Shown here: piece by piece, positions 16,872 to 26,016 of the stretch
How the letters are laid out: each line of letters opens with the position of its first letter
Numbering within the stretch: position 1 is the stretch's first letter
DNA from: DASUFZ01 sp035541475
GTDB taxonomy: Bacteria > Myxococcota_A > UBA9160 > SMWR01
Reading direction: 5' to 3'
Length of the DNA: 64,000 nt
NCBI GenBank assembly: GCA_035541475.1
Contig: DATKND010000054.1
Span: forward strand, 17,141 to 81,140
The notes under the pieces: model-generated
The model's input: the letters and a program-made list of their open reading frames with translations, nothing else
What the model was told of the DNA's origin: nothing
The model's database searches: none
Program-made: the position numbers and the translations under genes

Positions 16872-17152
16872 AGACCCTCCCGTCCGACGTCGCTCCGTAT
16901 CGACGCACACCGGAGTTCACCGAGTCGACCGTTCCCGACGCGCTAAGGCGTCACCACACGACGAAGGCCGGCGTCTGGGCGCGCATCCAGGTCCTCGAGG
17001 GATCGCTCCGCTACCGCATCCTCGAGCCGACGCGCGAGGAGCACGTGCTCACGCCCGAGCGTCCCGGCATCGTCGAGCCCGAGGTCCCGCACGAGGTCGA
17101 GCCGTTCGGCCGCGTGCGGTTCTTCGTGGAGTTCCTGCGGACCGCGCAGTAG
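16868..17152 (+). CDS. DUF1971 cupin (YeaR/TehB-associated type)
   Basis: A 94-residue single-domain cupin. MKTLPSDVAPYRRTPEFTE, then VPDALRRHHTTKAGVWARIQVLEGSLRYR and PGIVEPEVPHEVEP..GRVRFFVEF are diagnostic of DUF1971. Such domains occur alone (YeaR) or fused to tellurite-resistance methyltransferases, and are thought to sense or bind small molecules. It starts at a GTG overlapping the stop of the upstream gene (GTGA). It is the last gene of a six-gene plus-strand run beginning at 13739. Confidence 0.87.
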   Translation: MKTLPSDVAPYRRTPEFTESTVPDALRRHHTTKAGVWARIQVLEGSLRYRILEPTREEHVLTPERPGIVEPEVPHEVEPFGRVRFFVEFLRTAQ

Positions 17153-17243
17153 GGCCCTTCGTCTCGAGCACCTGAGATCTCGGGACAGGGATGCGTCACA
17201 TCAGCCATTTGCTTTGCGCGATGTTCTCCGGAACAGTGACGGC

Positions 17244-17870
17244 GTGAAGACGGTGCGACACCTCGTGGTGCTGGCAGCACTGCTCGCGGCGACGTCGTGT
17301 CCCGGGTTCTCCGGCCCCGCTCTTACGCCGATCCGGGTGACCGGAACCTACGAACACCCCGGGTCGGCTCTGCGGTTTCCGGAGGCGGTTGGCAGCTTTC
17401 GCCGCGCCGATATCACACAGTTCGATCGTTCGGGCGAGAATATCGGGGTCGCTTACAACTACGAGGAACCCGATGCCTCGGTCGCGTTCACGGTCTACGT
17501 TCGAAGACAGATCGTCGCCGAGAGCGGCGAAGTCGCGAGTCTTGGGCGTCAGTTCGTGCTCGAACGAGATGCGATCCGTCAATATCACGGGAATGCATCG
17601 GAGGACTGGTCGCTGGAGGTCGAGTTCCTGGATTCGGACCGAACGCTTCCCGGGTACGCAGCCGGGTTTCACTACAGCCAGCCCTTCAATTTCTCGAACC
17701 AGGACGTCATCTCGTTTCTCTACCTGTTCGATCGCGACGGATGGGTCGTCAAATACAGAGTCACGTACGCCGAACGGCAGTCTTCCGCCGAGCACGTATT
17801 CGCGGATTTCCTGAAGGTGGCGCCGTGGGGAAGGTGCACGGACTACCGCTGCACCTGGGAGCGGCTGTGA
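17244..17870 (+). CDS. Hypothetical lipoprotein
   Basis: A 208-residue protein with a lipoprotein signal: Lys/Arg at residues 2-5, a hydrophobic core (LVVLAALLAATS) and Cys at about 18. The mature part is beta-rich with many aromatic residues (YNYEEPDASVAFTVYV, GFHYSQPFNF, FLYLFDRDGWVVKYRVTY) and a C-terminal Cys pair in CTDYRC. I do not recognise the family. The GTG at 17244 puts the signal peptide at the N-terminus; an in-frame start at 17214 would add 10 polar residues before it. It stands alone, convergent with the ABC transporter genes. Base composition is slightly lower in GC than its neighbours. Confidence 0.75.
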   Translation: MKTVRHLVVLAALLAATSCPGFSGPALTPIRVTGTYEHPGSALRFPEAVGSFRRADITQFDRSGENIGVAYNYEEPDASVAFTVYVRRQIVAESGEVASLGRQFVLERDAIRQYHGNASEDWSLEVEFLDSDRTLPGYAAGFHYSQPFNFSNQDVISFLYLFDRDGWVVKYRVTYAERQSSAEHVFADFLKVAPWGRCTDYRCTWERL

Positions 17871-17885
17871 GCCGGGGAGCACGCA

Positions 17886-19433
17886 TCACCGCAACGCCGC
17901 GTCCATCTCCCGCGCGACCTCCGCGGGCGAGCGGCCGCCGGCGTCGACCTCGAGGTTGGCGCGGCGCATGGTGTCGGCGTCGATCGCGTGGTCGAGCTTC
18001 GAGAGCGACTGGATCAGCTCCGGACGCTCGCGCGCGAGGCGCGGGCTCGCGAGCAGGATCGCGTCGTAGGGCGGGATCACACCGCGGTCGTCCTCGAGCA
18101 CGACGAGGCGATTCGCGGCGATGCGGCCGTCGGTCGAGAACGCGCTGATCACGTCGACCTGGTCCTGCGCGATCGCCTGCACCATCAGCGCCGGGTCCAT
18201 GCTGCGCTCCTCGCGGAAGCGCAGGCCGTAGCGATCGCGCAGCGCGAGCCACTCGGGGCGCTGGAGGAACTCGTAGTCGCTGCCGAGCGCGAGCTCCGGA
18301 GCGACGCGCGCGAGATCCGAGATGCGCGCGATGCCGCGCGCGCGGGCGTCGTCCTCGCGCATCGCCAGTGCATACGTGTTCTCGAAGCCGAGCGCGCACA
18401 CCACGCGGACGCCGTGCTCGTCCGCGAGGTAGCGCGTCACCTCCGCGAGCATGGCCTCGCGGCGCGGCGGCAACACATCGCGGTGCATGACGTTGGCCCA
18501 CAAGGTCCCCGTGTAGTCGACGAAGAGATCGATCTCGCCGCCTCGCAGCGCGTCGAACCCGACCGTCGAGCCGAGCGACGGCACGAGCCGCGGCGTGAAG
18601 CCCGCCGCCGCGACGCGGCGCGCGAGCAGCTCGGCGAGCACGTACTGCTCCGTGAAGACCTTCGAGCCGATCGCGACCTCGCGCGCGCGGTCGCCGCGCG
18701 AGAAGCCGAACGAGACGGCCGTCGCGATCGCGAGGAGCGCCAGCGCCGCGGACGCCGCCGCGATCGGCGCCGCGCGGCGGGTGCGAAGCCCGCGCTCGAG
18801 CAATCGGATCGACGCGTCGAGCCCGAGTGCCAGCGCGGCCGAGGCGACGCAGCCAACGAGCACGGCCGTATCGTTGCGCGTGGCAAGCCCGCTGAAGATG
18901 AAGTTCCCGAGGCTGGTCGCGCCGACCGGTGTCGACAGAGTCGCGGTTCCCACGACCCACACCGCGGAGGTGCGCACGCCCGCGACGATCACGGGCAGCG
19001 CGAGCGGCAGCTCGACGCGAAGCAGGCGCTGTCGCCGAGTCATGCCGACCGCGCGCGCTGCCTCGATCACGGAGGGATCGACGCCGTGCAGACCCGCGAC
19101 GGTGTTGCGGAGGATCGGCAGCACCGAGTATATCGAGAGCGCGAGCAGCGCCGGGAGATAGCCGATGCCGCGCAGCGGAATTCCGAAGCGCGCGAGCAGA
19201 GCGCCCGCCGCCGCGAGCAGCGGCACCGCGATCGCGAGGAGTGCGAGCGACGGGATCGTCTGGAGCGCAGACGCCACGCCGAGCGCGCCCGGCTCGAGGC
19301 GGGGCCGGCGCGCGAGCGCGATGCCGAGCGGAATCGAGACGCCGATCCCGATCGCGAGCGCGACCAGCGAGAGCTGGAGGTGCGCGATCGCGTAGCCCGG
19401 CAGCAGCGCGAGCTGCTGGCGCAACGCGGTCAA
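17886..19433 (-). CDS. ABC importer permease fused to its substrate-binding domain (OpuF-like)
   Basis: A 515-residue fusion. Residues ~1-215 form a five- or six-helix permease with the EAA loop (EAARAVGMTRRQRLLRVELPLALPVIVAGV). A transmembrane stretch near 225-245 leads into a periplasmic substrate-binding domain (~255-515): VAIGSKVFTEQYVLAELLARR, then GGEIDLFVDYTGTLWANVM and DVISAFSTDGRIAANRLVVLEDD, typical of glycine-betaine/choline (OsmX/OpuBC) receptors. Such fusions are known for osmoprotectant importers. The start is a TTG overlapping the stop of the ATPase gene (TTGA at 19430-19433). The compatible solute is not defined by sequence alone. Confidence 0.92.
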   Translation of the reverse strand: MTALRQQLALLPGYAIAHLQLSLVALAIGIGVSIPLGIALARRPRLEPGALGVASALQTIPSLALLAIAVPLLAAAGALLARFGIPLRGIGYLPALLALSIYSVLPILRNTVAGLHGVDPSVIEAARAVGMTRRQRLLRVELPLALPVIVAGVRTSAVWVVGTATLSTPVGATSLGNFIFSGLATRNDTAVLVGCVASAALALGLDASIRLLERGLRTRRAAPIAAASAALALLAIATAVSFGFSRGDRAREVAIGSKVFTEQYVLAELLARRVAAAGFTPRLVPSLGSTVGFDALRGGEIDLFVDYTGTLWANVMHRDVLPPRREAMLAEVTRYLADEHGVRVVCALGFENTYALAMREDDARARGIARISDLARVAPELALGSDYEFLQRPEWLALRDRYGLRFREERSMDPALMVQAIAQDQVDVISAFSTDGRIAANRLVVLEDDRGVIPPYDAILLASPRLARERPELIQSLSKLDHAIDADTMRRANLEVDAGGRSPAEVAREMDAALR

Positions 19434-20197
19434 GCGCCACCGGGGGCGAGCAGCGCGTCGACCGCCGCGGCCTGGCGCCGCGGCGTGGCGAAGAGCTCCG
19501 TCACGAGCGCATCGGCGGGGCTCCGCATCAGCTCCGCCGGCGCGCCGACTTGCACGAGGCGCCCGGCGTCGAGCACCGCGATCCGGTCCGCGAGCAGCAG
19601 CGCCTCGACCAGATCGTGCGTCACGAAGAGCACGGTGAGTCCGAGCTCGCGCCGGATGCGCGCGAAGGTCTGCTGGAGCCGGTCGCGCGTCGGCGGGTCG
19701 AGCGCGGCGAAAGGCTCGTCGAGCAGCAGCACCTCCGGCTCGGCCGCGAGCGCGCGCGCGAGCCCGACGCGCTGCGCCTGACCGCCGGAGAGCTCTTGCG
19801 GGCGGCGGTCCCGAAATAGGTCCGGCTCGAGCTCGAGCTGCGCGAGCAGCGCGTCGACGCGCGCGCGGATCCGCGACGCATCCCAGCCGAGGAGCTGCGG
19901 CGTGATCGCGACGTTCTCCGCGACGCTCATGTGCGGGAAGAGACCGACGTGCTGGAAGGCATAGCCGATCCGCCGTCGCAGGCTCGGGCCGTCGAGCTCC
20001 CGCGTGTCGCGACCGCGCAGCCGCACGCGGCCCTCGCTCGGCGCGATCAGCCGGTTCACCATCTTGAGCGTCGTCGTCTTGCCGGAGCCCGAGCCACCGC
20101 ATAACACGAGCAGCTCGCCCGTCTCGACGCGCAGGTCTAGCGGACCGACGACCGTGCGCTCGCCGTAGCGTTTGCCGAGCCGCTCGAGCTCGATCAC
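19430..20197 (-). CDS. ABC transporter ATP-binding subunit (osmoprotectant type)
   Basis: A 255-residue ATPase that powers the fused permease/receptor encoded directly downstream. Walker A is GGSGSGKTT (~34-42), the Q-loop is AFQHVGLFPHMSV, the signature is LSGGQAQRVGLARAL, Walker B is EVLLLDEPF, and the switch His is in FVTHD. It lacks the C-terminal CBS domains found in some OpuA/OpuC ATPases, so osmotic gating would have to lie elsewhere. The GTG at 20197 overlaps the stop of the glycosyltransferase gene (GTGA). Confidence 0.93.
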   Translation of the reverse strand: MIELERLGKRYGERTVVGPLDLRVETGELLVLCGGSGSGKTTTLKMVNRLIAPSEGRVRLRGRDTRELDGPSLRRRIGYAFQHVGLFPHMSVAENVAITPQLLGWDASRIRARVDALLAQLELEPDLFRDRRPQELSGGQAQRVGLARALAAEPEVLLLDEPFAALDPPTRDRLQQTFARIRRELGLTVLFVTHDLVEALLLADRIAVLDAGRLVQVGAPAELMRSPADALVTELFATPRRQAAAVDALLAPGGA

Positions 20198-20958
20198 GCG
20201 CGCGCCCGCGCGAAGAGCTTCGCGTACTTCATCCACGCGTAGTGCGCGGTGAGGCCCGCGAGCAGAAAGCCCCGCCAGCCGTCGAGGCAGCCGCGCCGCC
20301 ACAGATAGAAGTCGAGGAAGCGAAGGGGAGGGCGCAGCAGCAGGTCGTGCGCGTGCGCGCGGCGACCGTCGGCGAAGAGCTGCTCGGCCATGAGGGTCGT
20401 GTAGCGGTCGATCGTGGCGAGGTGCTCGGCGAAGTCCCGATACGGCTCGTGGAGCAGATCGCTCGCGAGGCGTCGCGTCGCGCCCTCGACCTCGACGCGG
20501 TCGTGCGGATCGCGGCCGCCCCAGCGCCCGCGGCGGCGATCGAAGAGGCGGAGCTTCCAGTCCGGATACCAGGTGCCGTGGCGGATCTCGCGGCCGAGGT
20601 AGCGCGAGAGACGCGGAAAAGCGTAGCCGGCGCAGCCGTCGAAGCCGGCGTCGCGCAGCCGCGCGATCTCGCCCGCGAGCGCGGGCGACACGCGCTCGTC
20701 GGCGTCGAGGCACAGCACCCAGTCGTGTCGCGCCGTACGGATCGCGAACTCCTTCTGCGCGACGTGCCCGGGCCAGTCGCGCTCGACCACGCGCGCGCCG
20801 CGCGCCGCGGCGAGCTCGCGCGTGCGATCGCGCGAGTGCGAGTCGACGACCAGGATCTCGTCGCAGAAGGCGAGCGAGTCGAGGCAGGCCGGCAGCCGGT
20901 CCTCCTCGTCGCGAGCGACGATGCAGGCGCTGATCGCCGGCCGCGTCGCGGAGTCCAC
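20194..20958 (-). CDS. Family 2 glycosyltransferase, WaaE/KdtX-like
   Basis: A 254-residue GT-A fold enzyme. Family motifs are ISACIVARDEEDRLPACLDSL at the N-terminus, EILVVDSHSRDRT, and the metal-binding DxD region LCLDADERVSP. C-terminal phrases such as YPDWKLRLFDRRRGRWGG and DPHDRVEV match LPS-core beta-1,4-glucosyltransferases of the WaaE/KdtX type. It probably adds a hexose to the lipopolysaccharide core at the inner face of the cytoplasmic membrane. The GTG at 20958 lies 17 bases after the upstream gene; a longer form would run into that gene. It is coupled by overlap with the ABC ATPase, though the functions look unrelated. Confidence 0.87.
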   Translation of the reverse strand: MDSATRPAISACIVARDEEDRLPACLDSLAFCDEILVVDSHSRDRTRELAAARGARVVERDWPGHVAQKEFAIRTARHDWVLCLDADERVSPALAGEIARLRDAGFDGCAGYAFPRLSRYLGREIRHGTWYPDWKLRLFDRRRGRWGGRDPHDRVEVEGATRRLASDLLHEPYRDFAEHLATIDRYTTLMAEQLFADGRRAHAHDLLLRPPLRFLDFYLWRRGCLDGWRGFLLAGLTAHYAWMKYAKLFARARA

Positions 20959-20975
20959 CGGCAGGCGCCGCCCGG

Positions 20976-21458
20976 CTACGACTTCGCCCCGAGCAGCGCG
21001 TCGAGCCTGGGCCAGTCGATCGAGTGCTGCGCCGCGAAGGCGCGCAGCAGGAGGTCGCGGTCGGGGTCGTCGTCCTTCGCGAGGAACTTCTCCACCGCGC
21101 CCTTCAGCTTCTTCTCGGCGGGCTCCGCGGGCGCGTCCTCCTCGAGCGAGCCCTCCTTGTGGGCGAGCCCGATCCCATCGAGCCACTCGACCAGCAGCTC
21201 CTTGCGGCACTCGAGGAAGTAGATCGCGAGGAGCTCGTCGGCGACCGGGTTCGCCGCCACCTTCGCGAAGGTCCGGCGCACCGCCTCGGCCCGCTTCTCG
21301 AAGGGCTGATTGCGCAGGTACACGGGCCGCGCCTTCATCACGACGGCCGCCGCGTCGACCGCCTGGCGGAACATCGCCGGCGCCTGCTTCTGCAATCCGC
21401 GCATCACCGCGACCGCGCGCTCGGGCGTCATGGCGGCGAACACCTGGTACGAGCGCAT
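20976..21458 (-). CDS. Conserved hypothetical helical protein
   Basis: A 160-residue soluble, predominantly helical, charged protein (MRSYQVFAAMTPERAVAVM ... LLAIYFLECRKELLVEWLDG). An acidic linker (EGSLEEDAPAEPAEKK) separates a main domain from a short C-terminal helical region that ends LDALLGAKS. No transmembrane segment or signal is present. I do not recognise the family. It is the first gene of a run with the glycosyltransferase and the ABC genes. The start is the ATG at 21458. Confidence 0.65.
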   Translation of the reverse strand: MRSYQVFAAMTPERAVAVMRGLQKQAPAMFRQAVDAAAVVMKARPVYLRNQPFEKRAEAVRRTFAKVAANPVADELLAIYFLECRKELLVEWLDGIGLAHKEGSLEEDAPAEPAEKKLKGAVEKFLAKDDDPDRDLLLRAFAAQHSIDWPRLDALLGAKS

Positions 21459-21505
21459 GCGGGCCCTCCGGAGCGCCGTAGTTTGGGGCGCGGCGCGCGG
21501 AGCCG

Positions 21506-23572
21506 CTAGGGGCGCGCGCCCGTGTCCGCCTGCGGTGCAGCGCTCGACGCGGTCTGTGCGCGCGGGCCGAGCAGGTGGCGCTCGAAGAAGGACGCGAGCT
21601 TCGTGTAGAAGTCGATCGCGTTGCGCTCGTCGATGAAGCCGTGGACCTCGTCCGCGTAGAGAACGGACTCGACCTCGTGGCCGGACTTTTCGAGCGCGTC
21701 GATCATGTGGTTCGCCTGGTTCACGTGCACGATCGGATCCTGGGTGCCGTGGGCGATCAGGACCGGCGCGCGGATCCGGTCGGCGTGGCGCGCGGGCGAG
21801 ACAGCCGCGAGCTGGTCGCGGTCCCTCCAGCTGTCGCCGACGGTGGGCGTGTTGAAATCCGAGCACGCGTACGCGGCCTCGTTGTCGAGCATCTCGATGA
21901 TGTCGCTCACTCCCGCGAGGCTCGCGCCCGCCTGGAAGAGCTCCGGTGTCTTGACCAGCGCCATCAGCGCCGCGTAGCCGCCGTAGCTCGCGCCGTAGAT
22001 GCCGAGGCGTTGAGGGTCCGCGATGCCCTGCGCGATCGCCCACTGCGCCGCGTCCGTGATGTCGTCCTGCATCGCGAGTCCCCACTGGCGGTAGCCGGCC
22101 ACACGGTGATGCGTGCCGTAGCCGGTCGAGCCGCGGAAGTTGACCTGGAGCACCGCGAAGCCGCGGCTGGCGAGGAACTGCACCTCGGGGTCCCAGCCCC
22201 AGACGTCGCGCGAGCTCGGACCGCCGTGCGGGTGGAGGATCGTTGGCAACGGACCGGGCGGCGCGTTCCGCGGGCGCGTCAGATAGCCATGCATCGTGAG
22301 GCCGTCGCGCGCCTGGAAGGAGATCGCCTTCATCGGCGACATCGCGTCCGCGTGCAGGTCGGGGTAGGCGTCGAAGAACGGGTGCAAGGTGTGATTCGCG
22401 CGGTCGTAGAAGAAATAACGAGGTGCCACGACGTCGGAAGACGCGACCACGAGAGCCACGCGCTCGTCGCGGTCCATGTCGACGATCTCGTTCCAGGTGC
22501 CGGGCAGCGCCGCGTCGATCGCGGCCTGCTCGCGCGCCATGGCCTGATCGAAGAAATACCAATGCGGTCGATCCGTCGTGTACCGGACCGCGATCAGGTG
22601 GCCGTCGCGCTGCGAGGTCCAGATGCAGCAATCGAGGTCCACCTCGGGGTGCGCATACACGAGAGGACCCATCGCGCGGTGCGCGAGATCGTAGGTGTAG
22701 AGCCCTCGCAAATCTCCGTCTCTGTTCGACCACACGTAGATCTGATCGGGTCGCTCGCTGAAGGCCGCGAACTCGAAGCCCGGCTCGTGGAAAGCGTCGT
22801 AGCGGACGATCTCCTCGAAGCGATCGCTCGGGCTCAGCCGCGCGACGGTGAAGAGCTGCGTGCCGGTGCGCGAGACGCCGCTGCCGACGAGCACTTGGCC
22901 CAGGTAGTTCGCGTGCCAGCGCCGCATGTCGAGCTGGGCGCGCGCCTCGGTCTCCAGGCTGCCGCTGTCGAGGTTCACGCGGCGCGCGCTGACGCCATTC
23001 TGATCGGGCTGCCACCAGTTGAGCAGGATGTGATCGGGGTCGTCCGGCAGGCGCCACGCGATCACGTCGTCCTGGTAGTTCGAGTACGCCTGGAACGGCC
23101 ACTTCTTGCCGAGGTAGCTCACGCGGCCGGACCGCAGATCGACCACCATGAGCCGCGTCTGCCGCGCGCGCACGCCGATTGGCCCCATGAGCTGCGGGCT
23201 CTCGAGGCTCACGACGATGCGCTGGTCGCCGCCCCAGCCGAGCGCGCGGATATCCGTGCTGCCTCGGTACTCCGTCCGCTCGAGCTTGCCGACGGGCTTG
23301 ATGTCGCGTCCCGCGACGGGTCGCACGAACACGACCTCGATGCCGCCACGCTCGATGATCCCGGCGAGGTTCTTGCCGTCGGGCGAGAGCGCGGGATGCT
23401 CGACGAGCGGCGAGCGGAAGAAGGCGGCGGCCGTCGGCCGACCCTGCTCGTCGAAGGGAGCGGTCGAGACGTGCTGCCTCGCCGCGAGAACTTCCGTACG
23501 GCAATCGGAGATCGCGGTGCATACCGCCGCGAGCAAGAGAACAGCAATCCGCCTTCCCAGAGCGGCCCGCAT
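21506..23572 (-). CDS. Secreted S9-family prolyl oligopeptidase-like peptidase
   Basis: A 688-residue serine peptidase. An N-terminal signal (RRIAVLLLAAVCTAI) directs it to the periplasm or beyond. A beta-propeller region (~60-400) precedes the alpha/beta-hydrolase domain. The nucleophile elbow is GASYGGY (Ser at about residue 527), with the acid in HGTQDPIVH (~612) and the His in DEVHGF (~644). HPHGGPSSRD before the domain forms the oxyanion region. The overall layout matches acylaminoacyl/dipeptidyl peptidases. It is likely to cleave short peptides. It stands 36 bases from ctaA on the same strand; no functional link is evident. Confidence 0.92.
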   Translation of the reverse strand: MRAALGRRIAVLLLAAVCTAISDCRTEVLAARQHVSTAPFDEQGRPTAAAFFRSPLVEHPALSPDGKNLAGIIERGGIEVVFVRPVAGRDIKPVGKLERTEYRGSTDIRALGWGGDQRIVVSLESPQLMGPIGVRARQTRLMVVDLRSGRVSYLGKKWPFQAYSNYQDDVIAWRLPDDPDHILLNWWQPDQNGVSARRVNLDSGSLETEARAQLDMRRWHANYLGQVLVGSGVSRTGTQLFTVARLSPSDRFEEIVRYDAFHEPGFEFAAFSERPDQIYVWSNRDGDLRGLYTYDLAHRAMGPLVYAHPEVDLDCCIWTSQRDGHLIAVRYTTDRPHWYFFDQAMAREQAAIDAALPGTWNEIVDMDRDERVALVVASSDVVAPRYFFYDRANHTLHPFFDAYPDLHADAMSPMKAISFQARDGLTMHGYLTRPRNAPPGPLPTILHPHGGPSSRDVWGWDPEVQFLASRGFAVLQVNFRGSTGYGTHHRVAGYRQWGLAMQDDITDAAQWAIAQGIADPQRLGIYGASYGGYAALMALVKTPELFQAGASLAGVSDIIEMLDNEAAYACSDFNTPTVGDSWRDRDQLAAVSPARHADRIRAPVLIAHGTQDPIVHVNQANHMIDALEKSGHEVESVLYADEVHGFIDERNAIDFYTKLASFFERHLLGPRAQTASSAAPQADTGARP

Positions 23573-23608
23573 CGCGGGGCGCAGTCTACAGCCGCATGCG
23601 TCGGAGAC

Positions 23609-24520
23609 TCAAGCGGCGCGGCGATCCGCCCACGCCTCGCGCAGCGACCACACGACCATCAGCACCAGCAGCGCGGCGAGTGCCGAGTGGAGCGCGGTGA
23701 TCTCGACGGGAATGCCGAGACGCACGTTCGCGACGCCGACCGCGACCTGCGCGAGCGCGAGCGCCGCCGCCAGCCGGAGGCTTCGTCCGACGCGCGGGTC
23801 GTCACGCAAGCGCCACGCGGACGCGCAGAGCGAGGCCAGCAGCAGGTAGCCGTTGCTGCGGTGCATGAGGTGCAGGCCGACCGGGCCGCGCCACGACGGA
23901 AACCAGAGGCCACCGTTGCAGGTCGGCCACTCGGGACAGGCCATGCCCGCGAAGCGCGACGACACCTGCCCGCCGAGCACGAGCTGGAAGAAGAGCAGCA
24001 GCGCGACGAGCGCGAGCCAGCGGCGCGCGGCGTCCGAGGCGGGCGCACGCGGCGCGCGCTCGCGCAGCGAGGCCGAAGTAAGGAGCAACGTGGATGCGAA
24101 CGCGTTGCCGGTCACGAGGTGCGCGGTGACGGTCCACGACGCGAGCAGATGCCAGACGGTCAGCGCGCCGAGCAGGATCTGGAGCATCAGCAGCGCGGCG
24201 CCCGTCGCGATACAGCGCCGTGCCGCCGCGCTCGCGCCGCGCCGCCACGCGACGATCGAGAGAGCCACGAACGCGAGCGAGACGCTGCCCGCGAGCACGC
24301 GGTGCGAGTACTCGAAGGCGATGCGCAGATCCATCTCGGGCACGAGTCGCCCGAAGCAGAGCGGCCAGTCGGGACAAGCGAGCCCCGCGGAGTGCGCGCG
24401 CACCAGCGCGCCGAGCACGATCAGGCAGACGCTCACGCCGCACAGCGCGGCGAAGCCGGTGCCGATCGCGTGCGTGTCGGCTGAGTGCGCGGCGTCACGG
24501 AAGGTCGAGGTAGCGGCCAC
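23609..24520 (-). CDS. ctaA: Heme A synthase (COX15/CtaA)
   Basis: A 303-residue eight-helix membrane protein that oxidises heme O to heme A for aa3-type oxidases. Conserved His lie in FEYSHRVLAG, LTVWHLLAS with TAHLVTGN, HLMHRSNGYLLL and TALHSALAALL, the four heme-ligand positions of the family. Both halves carry the CxxWPxC loop motifs CPDWPLCFG and CPEWPTCNGG, as in COX15-type enzymes. Its presence shows that the organism makes heme A. It is divergently placed against a small plus-strand gene. Confidence 0.93.
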   Translation of the reverse strand: MAATSTFRDAAHSADTHAIGTGFAALCGVSVCLIVLGALVRAHSAGLACPDWPLCFGRLVPEMDLRIAFEYSHRVLAGSVSLAFVALSIVAWRRGASAAARRCIATGAALLMLQILLGALTVWHLLASWTVTAHLVTGNAFASTLLLTSASLRERAPRAPASDAARRWLALVALLLFFQLVLGGQVSSRFAGMACPEWPTCNGGLWFPSWRGPVGLHLMHRSNGYLLLASLCASAWRLRDDPRVGRSLRLAAALALAQVAVGVANVRLGIPVEITALHSALAALLVLMVVWSLREAWADRRAA

Positions 24521-24616
24521 GGGGCGCAGGCTAGCGGCCCCGCGCTGGCCCTACAGCCCGAGGCGAAATTCGTCGATAGTGCATTCGTGGCCTCTCCGAC
24601 CCAGAATGTCTCGACC

Positions 24617-25027
24617 ATGGACGACCCGCGCCGCCTGCGTGAGATCCTCGATCGCGCGCTCGACCTCGCCGGTCGCCACTCGCTCACCTCGGTGCTCGTC
24701 GGGATCGCCGGCCGCGAAGGGGATCGGCTCTTCCCCGAGATCGTGGCCTACGTGGAGAGCGGTCTCCGCATGGACGACTCGGTCTTCCGCATGACGCGCG
24801 AGCGCGCGGTGCTGCTGCTGACCGACGTAGACGCCGAGCAGGCCGAGAAGATCGTGCGGCGCCTGCTCGCGGAGTTCTGCGATCACTTCCCCGCCGCGCG
24901 CGAGCCCGAGGTTGCGGTCGCGAGCTTCGAGGTCGCGCCGAGCTCGATCGAGCTGACGCTCAAGCAGGTGCTGCCGCGATTGTTTCCGGGTCCGGGCGAC
25001 GAGAGCCGGGGGCCCGACGAGAGCTAG
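24617..25027 (+). CDS. Degenerate GGDEF-like domain protein
   Basis: A 136-residue single-domain protein. The order of elements follows the diguanylate cyclase fold: a first helix-strand unit (LAGRHSLTSVLVGIAG), then MDDSVFRMTRERAVLLLTDVDAEQAEKIVRRLL, where a cyclase would read DDxxxRxGGDEFxxLLpxtxxxxA, and a terminal VAVASFEVAPSSIELTL strand (compare VTVSIGVA). The catalytic GGDEF is replaced by TRERA, so it cannot make c-di-GMP; at most it binds a nucleotide or a partner. The ATG at 24617 is chosen; in-frame GTGs upstream overlap the ctaA promoter region. Confidence 0.6.
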   Translation: MDDPRRLREILDRALDLAGRHSLTSVLVGIAGREGDRLFPEIVAYVESGLRMDDSVFRMTRERAVLLLTDVDAEQAEKIVRRLLAEFCDHFPAAREPEVAVASFEVAPSSIELTLKQVLPRLFPGPGDESRGPDES

Positions 25028-25150
25028 GCGTCTCGATCGCGGTTTCGTCGCCGTGCGAGCGCGGCGAGCAGCGCGATGCCGAGTGCCCGCGGCAGGACTC
25101 GCGGCCGCCTCGATTTCCTGCGAGCCTCCTCGCGCCCCAGAGGAGCGGTC

Positions 25151-25957
25151 GTGACGAGCTTCGGAGAGTTCCTGCGAGTCGCGCTGCTCGCGATCCTCGC
25201 CGCGCTCGCGGCGCCCGTCCGCGCGGAGACTGCGAGGGCGCCGAGCGACGCGGAGGTGCGCGAGCTGACGTGGCGGCTCGAAGCGATGAACAAGCAGATC
25301 GACAACCTCGAGGCCGCGACGAACGAGGCGGTACGCCAGACGATCATGCAATGGCACTGGCTGGCCATGCAGGACTACATGGGCTGGATGCACAGCCGCT
25401 TCGGAGCCGGCGCGCCCTGGATGATGGATCCGGACTCGAGAGGAGGCCCTGGAGCATCGGCGTGCCCGATGTTAGGCGGCGACGGCGCCGCGTGGACCCT
25501 GCCCGAAGGCGTGAGCCCGAAGCAGTACGGCGAGCAGATGCGCGCGCACCTACGAACGCTGAACGACCAGATGAGCCGGATCGCCCAGACGACCGATCCC
25601 GCCGAGCGTCAACGCCTCTCGCAGGAGCACTGGCAGACCATGTACCGAGACATGCAGGGCATGCGCGGGCTGGGCTGGATGTGGCGCGCCGGCGCGATGG
25701 GCAACGCTCCGGAACCAGGGACCGGCGAGGCGAAGCCGTTGCCGGATCCGGACTCGGCGGGCGCAAAGCTCGTCTCGCATTACTGCGTCCAGTGTCACGC
25801 GACGCCCTCGCCGACGCTGCTCACGAGCGCAGATTGGGGACACGTGGTCAACCGGATGCACGTGCGAATCGAAGGCCGCGTTTCGCCGATCGAGACGCCG
25901 AGCGAGGAAGAGATGAAGACGATCCTCGTCTACATGAAGCAGTACGCGCAGAAGTAG
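25151..25957 (+). CDS. Exported c-type cytochrome with N-terminal coiled coil
   Basis: A 268-residue periplasmic protein. A GTG at 25151 (AGGAG at 25141-25145) gives a clean signal peptide (VALLAILAALAAPVRA, cleavage after about residue 25). A predicted coiled coil follows (SDAEVRELTWRLEAMNKQIDNLEAATNEAV), then a Met/Trp-rich helical middle (QWHWLAMQDYMGWMHSRFG; RGLGWMWRAGAMG). A single heme site CVQCH lies at about residue 212, with a downstream Met in HVVNRMHVR as the likely sixth ligand. The Met-rich middle suggests copper or heme-ligand roles but could be structural. Confidence 0.82.
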   Translation: MTSFGEFLRVALLAILAALAAPVRAETARAPSDAEVRELTWRLEAMNKQIDNLEAATNEAVRQTIMQWHWLAMQDYMGWMHSRFGAGAPWMMDPDSRGGPGASACPMLGGDGAAWTLPEGVSPKQYGEQMRAHLRTLNDQMSRIAQTTDPAERQRLSQEHWQTMYRDMQGMRGLGWMWRAGAMGNAPEPGTGEAKPLPDPDSAGAKLVSHYCVQCHATPSPTLLTSADWGHVVNRMHVRIEGRVSPIETPSEEEMKTILVYMKQYAQK

Positions 25958-26016
25958 CGCCGCCGCGCTCGGCGCCTTCTCTTCGACCTCGGCGCTCTCG
26001 CGGGCCCCGCCGAGTC

